The notes under the pieces are model-generated. The model saw only the letters and a list, made by a program, of their open reading frames with translations. It ran no database searches and had not been told where the DNA came from. 64,000 bases of DNA, from positions 482,259 through 546,258 of the forward strand of contig JACDOX010000112.1 of the NCBI GenBank assembly GCA_014549065.1, read 5' to 3'. This document shows, piece after piece, positions 1-12,130 of this stretch. The stretch comes from Cardinalis cardinalis. Its lineage: Eukaryota; Chordata; Aves; Passeriformes; Cardinalidae. A program made the position numbers and the translations under genes. Position 1 is the first letter of the stretch. Each line of letters opens with the position of its first letter.

Positions 1-1211
1 TACTAATGAAACAAGCAAAACTTGTCCTGCCTGGAAGGATTCACAGAAAACCACACAAAAGATGAGGAGCAGGGGTAAAAATCCAAGCCAGCATCACTCT
101 GTAAATGCTTCCAAATGTTTAAACAACTAACAGCCACGTTTTAAACAGCTTTTTTCTCCCCCTTTGTAAGGGCTTTCACACAGAGTGCAAGTGCTGTTAA
201 TTTAGCCCTAGGGAAAGATTAATGGAGAATTCAGCTCTAGCCAGAAGACAATTTATACCCCTTTGTGTGTAGATAGTCCAGTAAAGAGGAGATTTATATA
301 TTTTATTGGATAAAACTGAGTCTAAAACACAGGTTGAAAAGGTCTAAAACCTTATAGAGAGTTCTTAGGGTCTACTTCTGGGCACAANGAGAGGCTGGGG
401 CCTAAATACAGTTGATTTTAAGATGGAAAATGTATTTCTGTAACCAATAAAGTGCCCCAGGAGAGGCAGCGAGGCCAGGATGGTCCATGGTGCCACAATC
501 CCTCCAGCCTGTCTTTCACCAGCTCTGCTCTGAGGACAGGGACAGGGATGGGAGCTGTGGCTTTTTTCTTGATTTTCCTCTTTCTACAGATCATTAAGTG
601 CAGGTGACCCAGCAGCTGCTATCTGGGGGGTGAATTCCTCTTTTTTCTACTTCCTGAGGTCTGCAGACCCACTTTGTATTACAGGACTACCTCAGAAATA
701 GATTTCTAGCATTGTCCCATGTAGTTTTAAGGAATTAAACCACTGCTTAGTTACACAGCTCCCTGTGAACCAGCAGCTAAATTCAAAAGCAGACCAAATT
801 CCTGCTCAAACACTCTGCAATTCCCTTCTCACAACTCCTCATGCAGAAAGAGCAATTTGGAAGTTCAGTCTCTGTCACTGACCTGACCTTCCCCCATGCA
901 CAGTGAGGGGCTTCTTTCTGCCTGGAAACTTATCATCCAGCACATCATTAGAGCTTTTAACATGAAAAAATATCTAGCCTCAAGCTATTCCAGCTAAAGA
1001 ACACTCAGGTGGCTTTTCAATTCACCAGATAGCTTTAATACCAGCTAAATAAGTGGATAGAGTGTGTAATCTTATTCAACAGCAGTTAAAAGGGGGAAAA
1101 ATATCCATGGTCTGGCAGTGGAATCTATTAGCCTCAGAGTCATCTTCAAAGGGATGCAGGAGGCAAGAAGGCAGAGCAGCAGCCAGGGCCCACAGCCTTT
1201 GGCTTCCCATG

Positions 1212-1590
1212 GAATCACANAATTCCAGAATGGTTTGGGTGGGGAGAGACCTCAAAGCCCATCCAGTGCCACCCCTGCCATGGCAGGGACACCTTCCACT
1301 GTCCCAGGTGGCTCCAAGCTTGATCCAGCCTGGCCTTGGACACTTCCAGAGATCCAGGGGCAGCCACAGCTTCTCTGGGCACCCTGTGCCAGGGCCTGGC
1401 CACCCTCACAGGGAAGAATTTCTCCCCAGTATTCCATCCATCCCTGCCCTCTGGCAGTTCAGAGCCATCCCCCCTTGCCCTGGNGCTCCAGTCCCTTCTC
1501 AGCTCTCCTGGAACCCTTTCAGACACTGGAAGATGCTCCAAGGTCTCCCCAGAGTCTTTTCCAGGCTGAACAACCTCAAATCTCTCCCAA
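1212..1590 (-). mobile_element. CR1 LINE fragment, 3' end, antisense on + strand
   Basis: The plus strand reads 'aatcacanaattccagaatggtttggg', the reverse complement of the CR1 3' terminus. It continues through the familiar 'tgccatggcagggacacctt', 'tccagcctggccttggacactt' and 'ccagagtcttttccaggctgaacaacc' blocks. About 380 bp of the 3' region is present and the 5' part is missing, as is usual for truncated CR1 insertions. An open frame of about 230 codons crossing it on the plus strand is the antisense of the LINE and is not a gene. Confidence 0.93.
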
Positions 1591-2612
1591 AACACGGTTA
1601 TGTTTAAAAAGACTTCAAAATAACTCATTAGTGGGAATTACTTTAAAGAGGCTGTATATTTTTACGATGTACTTTAGTGCATTGCATGAGAAGCATCCTT
1701 TTAACCATAAACAGACCCTCATTTGGCAGGAGGAAACAGGTTTGAGGGGCNTGGCAGTGGTTGCAGGGGTTTCTGCAGCACAAGGCAGGACTCACTTTCT
1801 CCTAAGGACACAATTTTAAGGCCTTGCATCCTCAGTGCTTCACACACCTGAATATTTACCATTTGCTTTCTTAATAATGGGAAATTTAAGTTAATAAACT
1901 CCACATGAGTAGCTGGATGCTAAATAAACCAAATCTGTCACTTAATAATCATGTCCAGAAATGCAAATTCAGTGGTGAGAAGAGCTGAGAGGAGAAAGGA
2001 AGGAGGAAAGCTGAGCTGGGGACATGGCTGTGTCACAGGGATCAGAGAGCTGCTGCCATTTCAGGGGCTGCAATTCTCACCAGCAGATCCTGGTTCAATG
2101 TCAAGCAGCAGCAAAGAGAGAGAAATAGGAGATAAAGTGCTGCTTTCTATTTGCAAATACATCTTTGCATATGCCTTCATGTTGGGGCTTTTTTATAAAT
2201 GCATTTCTTAACTCCTTACTTTGTCAGTTGTGTGATTTTATTTGTGCCAGTCTACTTTTGCTTTTTCTTACTTGTAAGAAGTTTAAACTCTTCCTCTTAC
2301 TTAGAAATCAAAGGGTGGTAACAACTAAAGAAGAGAATCTCATCTATCCTTCACTGGACTGAAATAAAGAAAAGCATTTGCAGTGACTTTGGGGGAAATT
2401 CTTTATGAAATATCTTCAACAATTTATTTTATGACAACAATAACNGGAGCACTATTTTCAGAGGGAAGATTTAAGGTTAAATATGCACCGTAGAGCATAA
2501 AGCAGATATGTACAATTGATCACATGCGAGTTCCCAAGATCCATTTCTCTGTAGCAGTTTTTTAAATGAACCTGATATTGTGGGGCATTCCATGGGAAGC
2601 AGAGACTTGTGC

Positions 2613-2834
2613 ACACAGAATCCCAGAATGGTTTGGGCTGGAAGGGACCTTAAACTTTCCACTACCCCAGGTTGCTCCAAGCCCCATCCAGCCTGGCCTT
2701 GGACACTGCCAGGGATGGGGCAGCCACAGCTGCTCTGGGCACCCTGTGCCAGGGCCTGCCCACCCTCACAGAGAAGAATTTTTTCCTAATTTCCTACATA
2801 ATCTAAATCCCTTCTTTTAGTTTAAAAGAGTTCC
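2613..2834 (-). mobile_element. CR1 LINE fragment, 3' end
   Basis: The plus strand shows 'cagaatcccagaatggtttgggctgg', then 'gttgctccaagccccatcc', 'ggccttggacactgccaggg' and 'accctcacagagaagaa', all in the order expected for antisense CR1. About 40 bp of the usual 'atccagttccaacccc...catggcaggg' block is missing after 'aagggaccttaaac', so this copy carries an internal deletion. Confidence 0.93.
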
Positions 2835-5057
2835 ACAGTTTACATGCTCTTCACAATGAAAGGAGGAGCTTTTGTATCACAGATATTTGGGGCAAGTGTC
2901 CAGGCCACCACCTGGGCCCCATTCCCAAATTCTTAAAAAATACTCAACCAAAGCCATCCAAGTCCATTTTTGCAGGTGATGGATCAGCAACGTGTGGGTC
3001 AAAGCTTTCTCCAGAAAATCCACTGTAACAACCGAGATTAAAACTCGCCACATATAGACATAATTTGAACTTTAAAGAAATCAAAAACCCCTACCAAATT
3101 TAACAGCCTCAGATCCCAGATGCCAGAGGCTGGGCACAGTTCATGAAGGCTTAAAGGAGAGCAATTCTACAGAGAGGATATCCCTGAAATAAACAGGCAT
3201 TCTTGGTTTCCCTTGTTGAACTTAACTCTTCAAACCCAGATGCACTCACTGAGCAGCATTCTAAGCTCAAGGTCAACTCTTGCTGCATTCTATTTTTATA
3301 TCTTTANACACACACACACATCTGAGGAACATGTTTTGGGATCCAGATTGCTACCTTGCTCCCAAAGGTCTCCTATTTCCAAGTCTTTATGTAAAGAACA
3401 GATCAGAAAAACACAAAGATACCCCACAGCCTTCTTCCAGCAGCTAACTCAACCAAACATATGGAATGACTTGTCAAAATAATATTTTGAGAAATAGGTT
3501 ATCAGGGGCCTCAGGTCCACTCCATATGGTCTAAAGTTCTCCATCCCCCTGACCATATCATGCTANTTCTCCACTATCTTCTATAAAGGGAGACAATCCT
3601 TAATAAAAGAAGAGTTGTTCAGGTCACGGACATTCAGAATCAAATAAAATTTCATTTATAATATTTACAGTACTGTAAAATAATAATAAAAAAAGGGACA
3701 AAGCCATGCACACAGCAGAGCTCAGAATGCATAGAAATATTTTTCTAACAAAAGAAAGTTTTGTTTCCCCTTACTAGCACAGATGTTTTTTTCTAAGTAA
3801 AGCNCAGTTTCCCCTTTGCAGTCTTTGTGATTATCAATCTCTGGTTATTTTATGGTATAACGTTGCCTCAGACTTCAGCAGGGAGAAAAATACACATTGC
3901 TGCATTTCCTCTGTCACCAGAATAAAACAACTCTGAAAGCAAAGAATGTTCCAAAAGAGCAAACAATAACCCAGCTAAAGAAAGTCTACAAATGTATCCA
4001 TTCAAAAATAATTCCACAGATGGATAAGCATTTAATTTTCTGAAGTGAGAATAAACGAGCCTCTCTCTTTTCTGGGATGTGGAAGGGGGTTTTGGACCTG
4101 CCTATTTATACCCAGTACATAAATGCTGCTCAGAGAATGCTGCAAGCCCTCTAAAAAGAAATNTAAAGGGAAGTTATTACTCCAGGCTCTTTGTTGGTGC
4201 TGCTGCAGCCTGGGTAGTGCCAGCATTGTTAAAAACAAACTGCTGGCTGTACCTTGCCTGGCCTGTACAAATGCTCTTTGCATTAATGTACTTCGGATCT
4301 CCTCTCTGCTGTGCCCTGCCAAGAGAAGAGTAGAAGAGTGGGATGTNTTCTCAATCTTGCATTGACTTCCTGCCCTCTCAGACAAGGGCTGGTCACAGTT
4401 TTTGGCTGTGTGGTGGGTAAACAGCCTCTCCTGAATATGGCAGGGACTCACTGCTGTGATAAAAACCATCAGCTTATTTCCACAGGGTGCTCTTGACTCC
4501 CAGCTTATCCAAAACTTCGTGTTTCATGCTGCTTCTTATTTGAAATTTTCATCATTATAATATGACACTCGGATGTCACAACAGAATTNCAGTTAATAAG
4601 GAAAATTAGGGGGAATAAGTGGAAGATAAAGTAGCACATTAGAAAATGCACCATCGTCTGAGACATGAATTTTTATNTTGTTGAGGTACAAGTAACATCT
4701 ATTTCATTTTGTTTTAAAAAGAAATCAATTCACCCNTAGGTTTAGAAACACTCTGTCACTTCCCAAAATGTCCTTGGCTTGTCAGTTTGAAATAAATTGG
4801 CAACGTGTCATTAGGCAGAACACAACTGCATTGTTTCGANTTAATTAACCCATTTTATTCAGATTTGCCCCAAAAATAACCCTAACAATATGATTCTGCT
4901 CTCCAGATGGTGATGGACTGTGTCAGAGCAGAACTATCAGCTGTCAGCTAAACCAGAAACCAAACATTGCAGGGTCCACCTGAAACCCAAAAGCTGTAGC
5001 TCCCTTTCTCTCCTACACACATCTCCTGAAAGTGCTTACACAGAACGAGGAGGATCA

Positions 5058-5123
5058 ATCACTGAAACACACACATGAAATGCACCTAGAATCACTGAAA
5101 CACACACATGAAATGCACCTAGA
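5058..5123. repeat. Perfect 33-bp tandem duplication (2 copies)
   Basis: The unit starting 'atcactgaaacacacacatg' and ending 'cacctaga' occurs at 5058-5090 and again, base for base, at 5091-5123. Perfect identity implies a recent duplication. The unit contains a short CA run, which may have promoted slippage. Confidence 0.97.
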
Positions 5124-7836
5124 GGAGACTAAAATGACTCCAAGCAGGTGAAACAGAGCTGCCAGGAGGGCAGGCTGGGGGAGCTGCCTGCAGCCAGCCC
5201 CTGGCTCCTGGATGTGATGGGGATGCCCAAACACCCACAGCACCAACCCGGCCTTGCCACCTCCTGCTCGGTGACTTCTCTCCAGGCTTTTGGCTGTGGG
5301 ATTCTTGCTGAAACCTCAGTGCATCCACACTCACCTCCAGTGGGAGGAAATGCTGAATGAATAAAGCATGTGCAGTGTCAAAAGCTGGTGCTGGCCTCTC
5401 TGCAGGCTACTGCCAGCACCCTACAGAGTGTCANGAACTGCTCCATCTCCCTCCTCTCCTTCCTTTCAAAAAATGTTATTATAGATAAGAGATTAATGTG
5501 TGCCAGACCATTTGGCTATTCAAGAGCAAAAGAATTTTGCAGCATAGACTGAATTTAAGACAATAAAATGTGTTACCTACTGAACCACAAAATCTCTAAA
5601 AGGACTCAGAAATAGAAACAGCTTTTTGAAATAAACTGTAATCTCTCTGCCCTGTTCCCAAGGTTTGCNACTTCAAACAAAAAACCCCTGAAAAACACAA
5701 AGCCTGGTGATATATAAAAATAAAAGTACAGATGAAGCATTTTTGACATTTCTCTATCACTCTTAAAAATAGTAATAATCTTGAGCTATTGAAGTTGCTG
5801 AAAGAAAATAAAAATCAATGTGTTTTCACTTAGCAGTCCTGAAAAAGAAAAGGATCACTTGGTATTTCAGCAAAATACTTTAATGCCACTCTGTAATAGA
5901 GCCCACTATAAGGTGCTAGTAAAGCTCTTCTCACTCAAGCATTTACTGCACCCCAGAATTAGGGACTGGGCAGGGAACTGGGACAAGGGAGCAGCGCAGG
6001 GCAGAGCAGTCCTGCCCCAGGGCTCAGCCCCTGGNCTGTGCTGGCTCTGGCTGCCCCGTGTCCCACCCACAAGGCAGAGACTTCAGACATATCTCCTGAG
6101 CATTTCATACATGGAATAAAGCAATTTATTTCCCAAAACATGGAAAGTGCACTGGGTTTGTGCTTTCCATGCTTCCCACTCAGCCCTGATCCAGAAGCTG
6201 CGGTGCACAAATCTCAGGGGGGTTTTGTTGTTGATTTGGGGGGCAGCTTCATTTGCTTTTTAATTTTTNTTCTAAATAACACACACGGAAAACATTACAA
6301 GCTTCAACTCCAATGTGTACCCAAAGCCCAGTAAACNTGGCCTTTTAAGGATTTCTCTGCATTTCCCAGTTTGTCTGGTCACAAATTTTAGGTGTGCAAC
6401 CATAGGCAGGACAGAAATGACCAAATTTCTGAGAGACATTGAGGAGCTNCTGCAAAATCATTGTCATCTACTCACTTTGAAAGTAATAAATGGTTGAGTC
6501 TTCCCTCAGCACAGGCAGGGCGGACATAAAATTGTGTATTTTATAGTGAATCACAAGNACCACTCATAATAATTAATAGCAAAAGCCAATGTAAAGGACA
6601 GGAAAAAATAGCATGTTGCAAATGAACCTGTTTCTTTCTTCATATAGGAGAACCAGAGTCACAAGAAATGCTTTTAAACAAATGTTTTTAACTGCTAACA
6701 AATTTTCTGTTGTTTCTGGTTCCTCTCTATGCATACAAATGCATGGAATGTAAAACCCAGCAAAGAGGGAAAGTAGAAAATGTTAAAAAGCTGATTTATT
6801 TCTGTACAAATCCTTTACTTCTACCATTAAAAAGTACAAATTATTACTACTAGAAAGCAGAAGGAGTAGAAAGTGCTCTTGAAAAATAATAACTGCTTCT
6901 CCCAGCACACCAGAGACCTCTAGAGAAGATGGAGGAACCATTATCTCCATTTTATGTGTGGTGAAAATGAGGTGAGGACAAACATTACTGAAATGAGGCT
7001 GCACCAGGTGCATCTGACCTGTTTATTACAACCTTTTAACATATTAGGTTACACTCAAATACAAGATGGGAAGATTTTGTTTTTTCTTTCCAGTTTTCAG
7101 CTGGAAGATACAAATCCTTGGGGATCTTGCAGGCTCTGAAGGTGTCCCCCTTTTCAGGCCAGTTCTCAGTTAGAGAATTCCTTAATGAGATGTGGCAATC
7201 TAAATTTAATTCTGCTGCTGGACAGTTATTTACAGTATCTTTGTCAACAGCAGANCAGAGAGGGGGGAAAAGCAGAGGATTCTCCCAGGTTGTACCACAG
7301 GCAAGACAAGCCAGGCAANTTGCATTTCTCAGTTATTGTCTCAGGCTGCCCTCAGACCCTGGCACATGTCACCACAGCAATTGAACTGAGCTTGAGCTGT
7401 TACAAAGCTTTAGAAATGGTGCCTAAACCCCAGATCAAAACATGTGCTAAGGCCATTCAGCCAGCAGGTTCCATCCAGTGTTAAAATCCTGCTTTCCTGC
7501 CCCTCCATCTCCACCGCCATGTTCTGCCAGATCTTTCCACTGTCCTGTCTCACAGATCAAATGCACAAATCCAACAAAATTAAAAGTTTAAAAAGGCAAG
7601 ATGAAAACCCATGTGAAGCATNGCAGAAGATGGGTTCAGTGAGTGTGAAATGTCAGTGAGGACTCTCCCCTTTCCCTGGGAACCAGCCAGGAAAGGAGCC
7701 TGGGCAGGGGANGCTCCTCTCAACCCCCTGAGCTGAATCCTTCCAAAATTCAAACCAACAGCATCTCTCTGCCTTCCCAATCTCCTCTGGATGCAAACAT
7801 GGTCAGTGCCATACACCCTCAATCAACTCCTGGCTG

Positions 7837-8070
7837 CTCTTTAAGCTGCAGGAGGGTGGATTTAGATTATAAATTGAAAAGAAATCCTTCCCTGTGANGG
7901 TGGGGAGGCACAGGGTGCCCAGAGAAGCTGTGGCTGCCCCATCCCTAAAAGAGTCCAAGGCTGAGTTGGACAGGGCTTGGAACAGCCTGGGATAGGGGAA
8001 GGTGTCCCTGCCCATGGCAGGGGGTGGGACCAGGTGGGCTTTGAGGTCCCAACCCAACCATTTCTGTGAG
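7837..8070 (+). mobile_element. CR1 LINE fragment, 3' end
   Basis: This copy is sense on the plus strand: 'ggagggtggatttagatta', 'cagggtgcccagagaagctg', 'aacagcctgggatagggg' and 'ctttgaggtcccaacccaacc' appear in order. It ends near 'tttctgtgag', a worn version of the CR1 'ATTCTGTGA' terminus. The 5' end is truncated. The sequence immediately downstream (8071-8250) is GC-rich but contains no further CR1. Confidence 0.92.
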
Positions 8071-8361
8071 AAGGAGCTTGGAGAAATGTCCCCCAGCCCC
8101 TCACCCACTGCAGAGCAGCTGCACCTGAACCCCAGACCCTGCTCCCTGCCAGGGGCTGGGCTGTGCTCACACCCATCAGCTGGCCCTGCCCTGCCACTGT
8201 CCCTGTCCCACTCCTTCAGACAGCGTGGGACTGTGGCCCTTTTGGGGGGACCTGAATTGTTAATTTAAACTGATTTTCCAGCCCATGTCCATCATTGTGA
8301 CCTATGTCAGAGCACAGAGCAAAGGAGTCCAGCGAGAGGCTGGGAACAGCTGCNGCTGCTT

Positions 8362-8386
8362 TGCTCATCCTTTGAGTGGATGAGCA
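8362..8386. other. Perfect inverted repeat, 9-bp stem
   Basis: The arms tgctcatcc (8362-8370) and ggatgagca (8378-8386) are perfect reverse complements around a 7-base loop. No function is implied by its position. Confidence 0.8.
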
Positions 8387-9279
8387 CATGGGGCACAACA
8401 GGGCAGGGCTGTNCCCACCTCTGGGGGCTCTGTGTCTTGGTGACACTGGATGCTCTGAAGATCATTTATACCAGGGAAGGCTCCAGGGCAGGAGTTCAAT
8501 TTTTGTATTTGCACATAAAAATGGTTTCTGAAGGCGTAACTTGGGATGAGTTTGTTTTGCCCTGATCACTTGATTACCACAACCAAAAGTGGAACTGGGA
8601 CAAGAGTACTCATAGAGCCTAAATGACAGGTATCATCCTATTTCTGTAAGGATGTTAAGGGATATTTGAGAAGGGATATGACTTTCTCTGTAGGAAGAAT
8701 GAAAAATAAATTCAATTTTTTTTTCCCTTAACCTTTATGAATCCAAATTTCCCATTTGTCTGTGGTGATAGATTCCTGTATTTTTGCCAGAGGAAAACNC
8801 AGTTTTCCTTGAGTAAGGAGAAGCAAAAGAGAACACAAGTCAAAATATTTTGATTATTTCAGTTCTTTCAAGGGCCACTTTCTAAGGAAGGAACTTGATG
8901 GATTCATTCTTACAGCTNCCCTTCCCAAGTGCTGTTGTACCTGCAGGGTGGGATGAGTTCCTCAGGCCACCAGGAGGAAAAGGGGAACATAAATACATTA
9001 CTAGTTAGTACANCACTCTTTGACATCACTTTAAGGACTCAATTCACCAACAAGAAAAGCTTCTCCTTCTCAGAGAGGAACATTGGACAACTCAAGGATG
9101 AGGTTTTTTATGAAACCAATTAATTGAAAATTAGAGTAAGAAATACCCCAAATTCTGAGGATGCATAGAACGAGCTGCTGAGTTTTGTAAAATCNCCTTC
9201 CCTTCACAAATACCCTTGGCTTGGGGGGAAAAATCTGTTTAAAAGACACATTATTANCTTACTAACTTCTCTAATGAAG

Positions 9280-9720
9280 GTTACAATCCTCAACCCTTCT
9301 CGTTACATTGCAGAAAAGGCATCCAAAGATGAAAGGGAACGTTCACCAAAGCACAAATATCTGTTACCATTATTTGATGATCAGCTTCAGGTTAAACCTG
9401 TCTGCCTTGAGACTGGAGATTAATAGTGATAGCTTCTTTTAATGACTGCAGAAATGCCACAGTGCCTGCCAATAACAACTTGAGCAATGAACAGGTTGCT
9501 ATAGAATGTATTGTTTATGCACCACTGACTGCAATCTCNATACAGAAAATTTAATAGACCCTTTTTTCCCTCTCAGCAAGCTCATGTGGTTGGGGATTTA
9601 GAACTGCATTATTCCTTATGACCTGACTTATTTATCGTGTCAATCATAGTAATGATGTGTCAGAATTATCACAGTTCTGAAGCTTTCNCTTTATCATCAT
9701 TTTGAGAGTGTTCTTTCTCA
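9280..9720. other. Repeat-free block, candidate conserved non-coding element
   Basis: The segment has no recognisable repeat or open frame. It contains balanced, word-rich sequence such as 'ctgtctgccttgagactgg', 'gcctgccaataacaacttg' and 'gacttatttatcgtgtcaatc', with ATTA and AATAA words. The appearance resembles conserved intronic regulatory DNA. This is an impression from composition, and no alignment was possible. Confidence 0.25.
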
Positions 9721-10639
9721 GCATTATAAGTACATATGACAGAAGAGACATCAGAGGCATAGATTTCATGCATGGCTCTAACAAAATCACAGGGTTAAAC
9801 AGCTACTTTGAGAGCCAAAGCACCATGGAATAACTTTTTCCATTTTTCTAATTCAGTTCTTGTAATAGCAGCCAGACACAGCTGCAGTTGCAATTAAGGA
9901 GAAAAGATGGGGAATAAAACAGCACAGAGTCAATTGCCAAAGGTCAAATTAAGATGCTGGGATTTGCAGGTCCTGACCCACATAACACCATGTAGTTGGC
10001 CTTCTGATACCACCAGTCAGATTTAAAATTACAACTTTAGCAATTACTGTGAGTGAAGAAGCAGACAAGCAGGTTATGTGTTGGTGAGAATGCCCTTCCC
10101 TGCCTGAGGAGAAAGATCCTCAAGGGCTGCTGTTAGGGAAGGGAGGATAATGCAGATGGAGGGATTCAGCCCTTGCTGGAGCACAAGTTTCAGACAGGAG
10201 TGTGAGCAAGGTCAGGGCCAGGCTGATGAAGGTGACTGTCTCAGTGCACAGGTGTCTCAGAGCAGCTTTCCCCACAAAAGCCTGGCCTGCNTCCACACCA
10301 GGCTATTGACTCAGAGAAATTAAAGGATGAGAAATAGTTAACAACAGGAGTTCTGCCAGAGGTACAACATATATTCCTTTGGTTCAATTTTCTAAAGCCT
10401 GAGGTCTGAAAGAGATGGAAGCCTCTCTGAAAGGNTCTGGACAGCATTCTAAATTTCATGTACCATAAGTTTCTCTCAGTCACACAAGATTAATTCACCA
10501 TTTACTCTGGAGGCTAGCAAGAACTCAGGGAGCAGGTAGTGTGTGTTGCCCTGAAGGAGTGAGGCAGCAAAGCCCTGCTCCCTCTGGGGCTTGTAACTGG
10601 GGCTGAAACCATTTTTTAATGTAGTCAAGAAGAGTTTTA

Positions 10640-11130
10640 ACAAGTTTGAATGCACACCTCACATTGTTACATCCTGAAATATGGATTCTCTAACCAGTGG
10701 CCTGTGTTGCAGCATAATTTTTGCTACAACAGCTGTCTGGAATGATCCTAAAAATCAAGCTAACACCAGACAGGTTGAAAAATACCTGTCAAGTCCAGTT
10801 CGGGCAGCATCACCATGACGCCTGTTTGAAGTGTCCAGGCTGTGGATCAGCAAAACCACGCAGCTTAATAAAGCTTAATAAAACAGGAACAGCTTGTTCT
10901 GGGCAAACTCTGATGGAAGTGCAGGATGTTTGCTGCTGAATTACCAGGGTGTGCATGTCTCAGGGGACCCCAGAATCAATAAAAGACNCATGACGTGGCC
11001 CTTCAGCGGGTAGAGTTGAGACAGACAGGTCCACAAAATGAACTGACAACAGCCAGCAAGAACTGCTTACTTAGGAGAAGTAAAGTTGTGGAGAAGAAAA
11101 GTGTAGGAGTTGGAAGGAGTTTTAAGTTAA
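10640..11130. other. Intronic stretch of unknown origin, possible old insertion
   Basis: This stretch differs in texture from its surroundings. It has two close 'cttaataaa' words (10863 and 10873), 'caataaaagac' at 10977, and several CpGs ('cagttcgggc', 'catgacgcc', 'accacgcag', 'catgacgtgg', 'cagcgggtag'). It could be a decayed retroelement or LTR that I cannot name. The plus-strand open frame at 10721-10939 has a Cys-rich end (CLKCPGCG), but it is short and has no recognised homologue. Confidence 0.2.
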
Positions 11131-11179
11131 GCATAAACTTAATGGTATTTCAAAACCAATTAAAAATAAGCAACTCTAA

Positions 11180-11430
11180 TGTTTAATCTAGCCCNGCTCT
11201 CAGGCAGTTTGAAGCCATTCCCTGTGTCCTGTCCCTCCAGGTCCTTGTCCCAAGTCCCTCTCCAGCTCTCCTGGAGCCCTTTAGGCATTGGGGGGGACTC
11301 TGAGCCCTCTCTGGAGCCTTCTCCTCTCCAGGCTGAGCACCCCCAGCTCTCTCACCCTGTCTCTAGAGCAGAGGGGCTCCAGCCCTTGGAGCATCTCCTT
11401 GTCCTCCCAGTCAGTGCTCCAGCTGTTTGC
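11180..11430 (-). mobile_element. CR1 LINE fragment lacking its 3' terminus
   Basis: Plus-strand blocks 'cagtttgaagccattccctg', 'ccctctccagctctcctgga', 'ccttctcctctccaggctga' and 'gaggggctccagcccttgga' match antisense CR1 internal to the 3' untranslated region. The usual terminal roughly 200 bp, with the 'agaatggtttgggttgg' start, is absent at this edge. This is therefore a 3'-truncated or broken copy, unusual for LINE insertion and suggesting a later deletion. Confidence 0.88.
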
Positions 11431-11789
11431 AGCTGGGTGGAGCACCACAAACTCAGTGCAATGAGGGGGTCACATCCACCTCTCCCATTCCCAGCACCGC
11501 CCAAGCCACACTCTGGAAAAACTGAGGAATGCTCCTGGCTGCCTGTGCTCTGTCTGCAGGGACGTCACACCAAAGGGAGGCTTCTTATTGCTGCTGTGCC
11601 CTNATAAATAAGTTCTATTTCTTAGGAATTTCCAGATAAAATATCTTCTCCATGCCAGTGGACAACAGAAGTGTGAAAGTGTTTCATGGAAGNAAGACAA
11701 TGTACATGAAATCCACTACACCATGAAAGTTTGANGTCTTCCTTAATACCATACTGAGGAGGAACTGGGTTTCGTGGTGATTTAAAGAA

Positions 11790-12130
11790 TATAAACCCAC
11801 TTCAAAAAAAGGATAACATCATCTTGAGTGACTTAAATTTACAAAAGTGAAGAAATTAGCCAATCCCATTGTACGGATCATTTCTCAACGTTCCATTTAG
11901 CTTTTAATTACCCAACAGACTGTAATGGTTGCTCTGGAGCTATTACACTCCATTGTGTCAATTTGGCTGCTACAAATGCACAGCACAAAGTCCTCAAGCT
12001 AAAAATCATTATGAAATTATTGTTGAAAAAGATTGTTGGGCATGTGCAATAGCTCACTTTTGAACTCCGATGTTTTACAATTTCTCTTTTTTATAAATAG
12101 CTCGAGCAATTAGATGCTGTTATGGAGCTA
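11790..12130. other. Repeat-free block, candidate conserved non-coding element
   Basis: There is no repeat or open frame. It is rich in homeodomain-like words ('agcttttaattaccc', 'ttatgaaattattg', 'gcaattagatgc') with scattered CpGs ('tgtacggatc', 'tctcaacgttcc', 'gctcgagc'). The texture is typical of vertebrate developmental enhancers. No alignment is available, so the call is tentative. Confidence 0.28.

Noticed and set aside
1118..1819. 233-codon open frame on the plus strand
   Set aside because: Most of it is the antisense of a CR1 3' region, and the peptide has no protein-like motif. Its length comes from the GC-rich repeat.
3304..3320. (CA)n microsatellite
   Set aside because: Only about seven short units with an N inside; too short to count as a notable repeat.
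7862..8268. Overlapping open frames of about 90-110 codons on both strands
   Set aside because: They are products of a CR1 fragment and the adjoining GC-rich sequence and do not represent genes.
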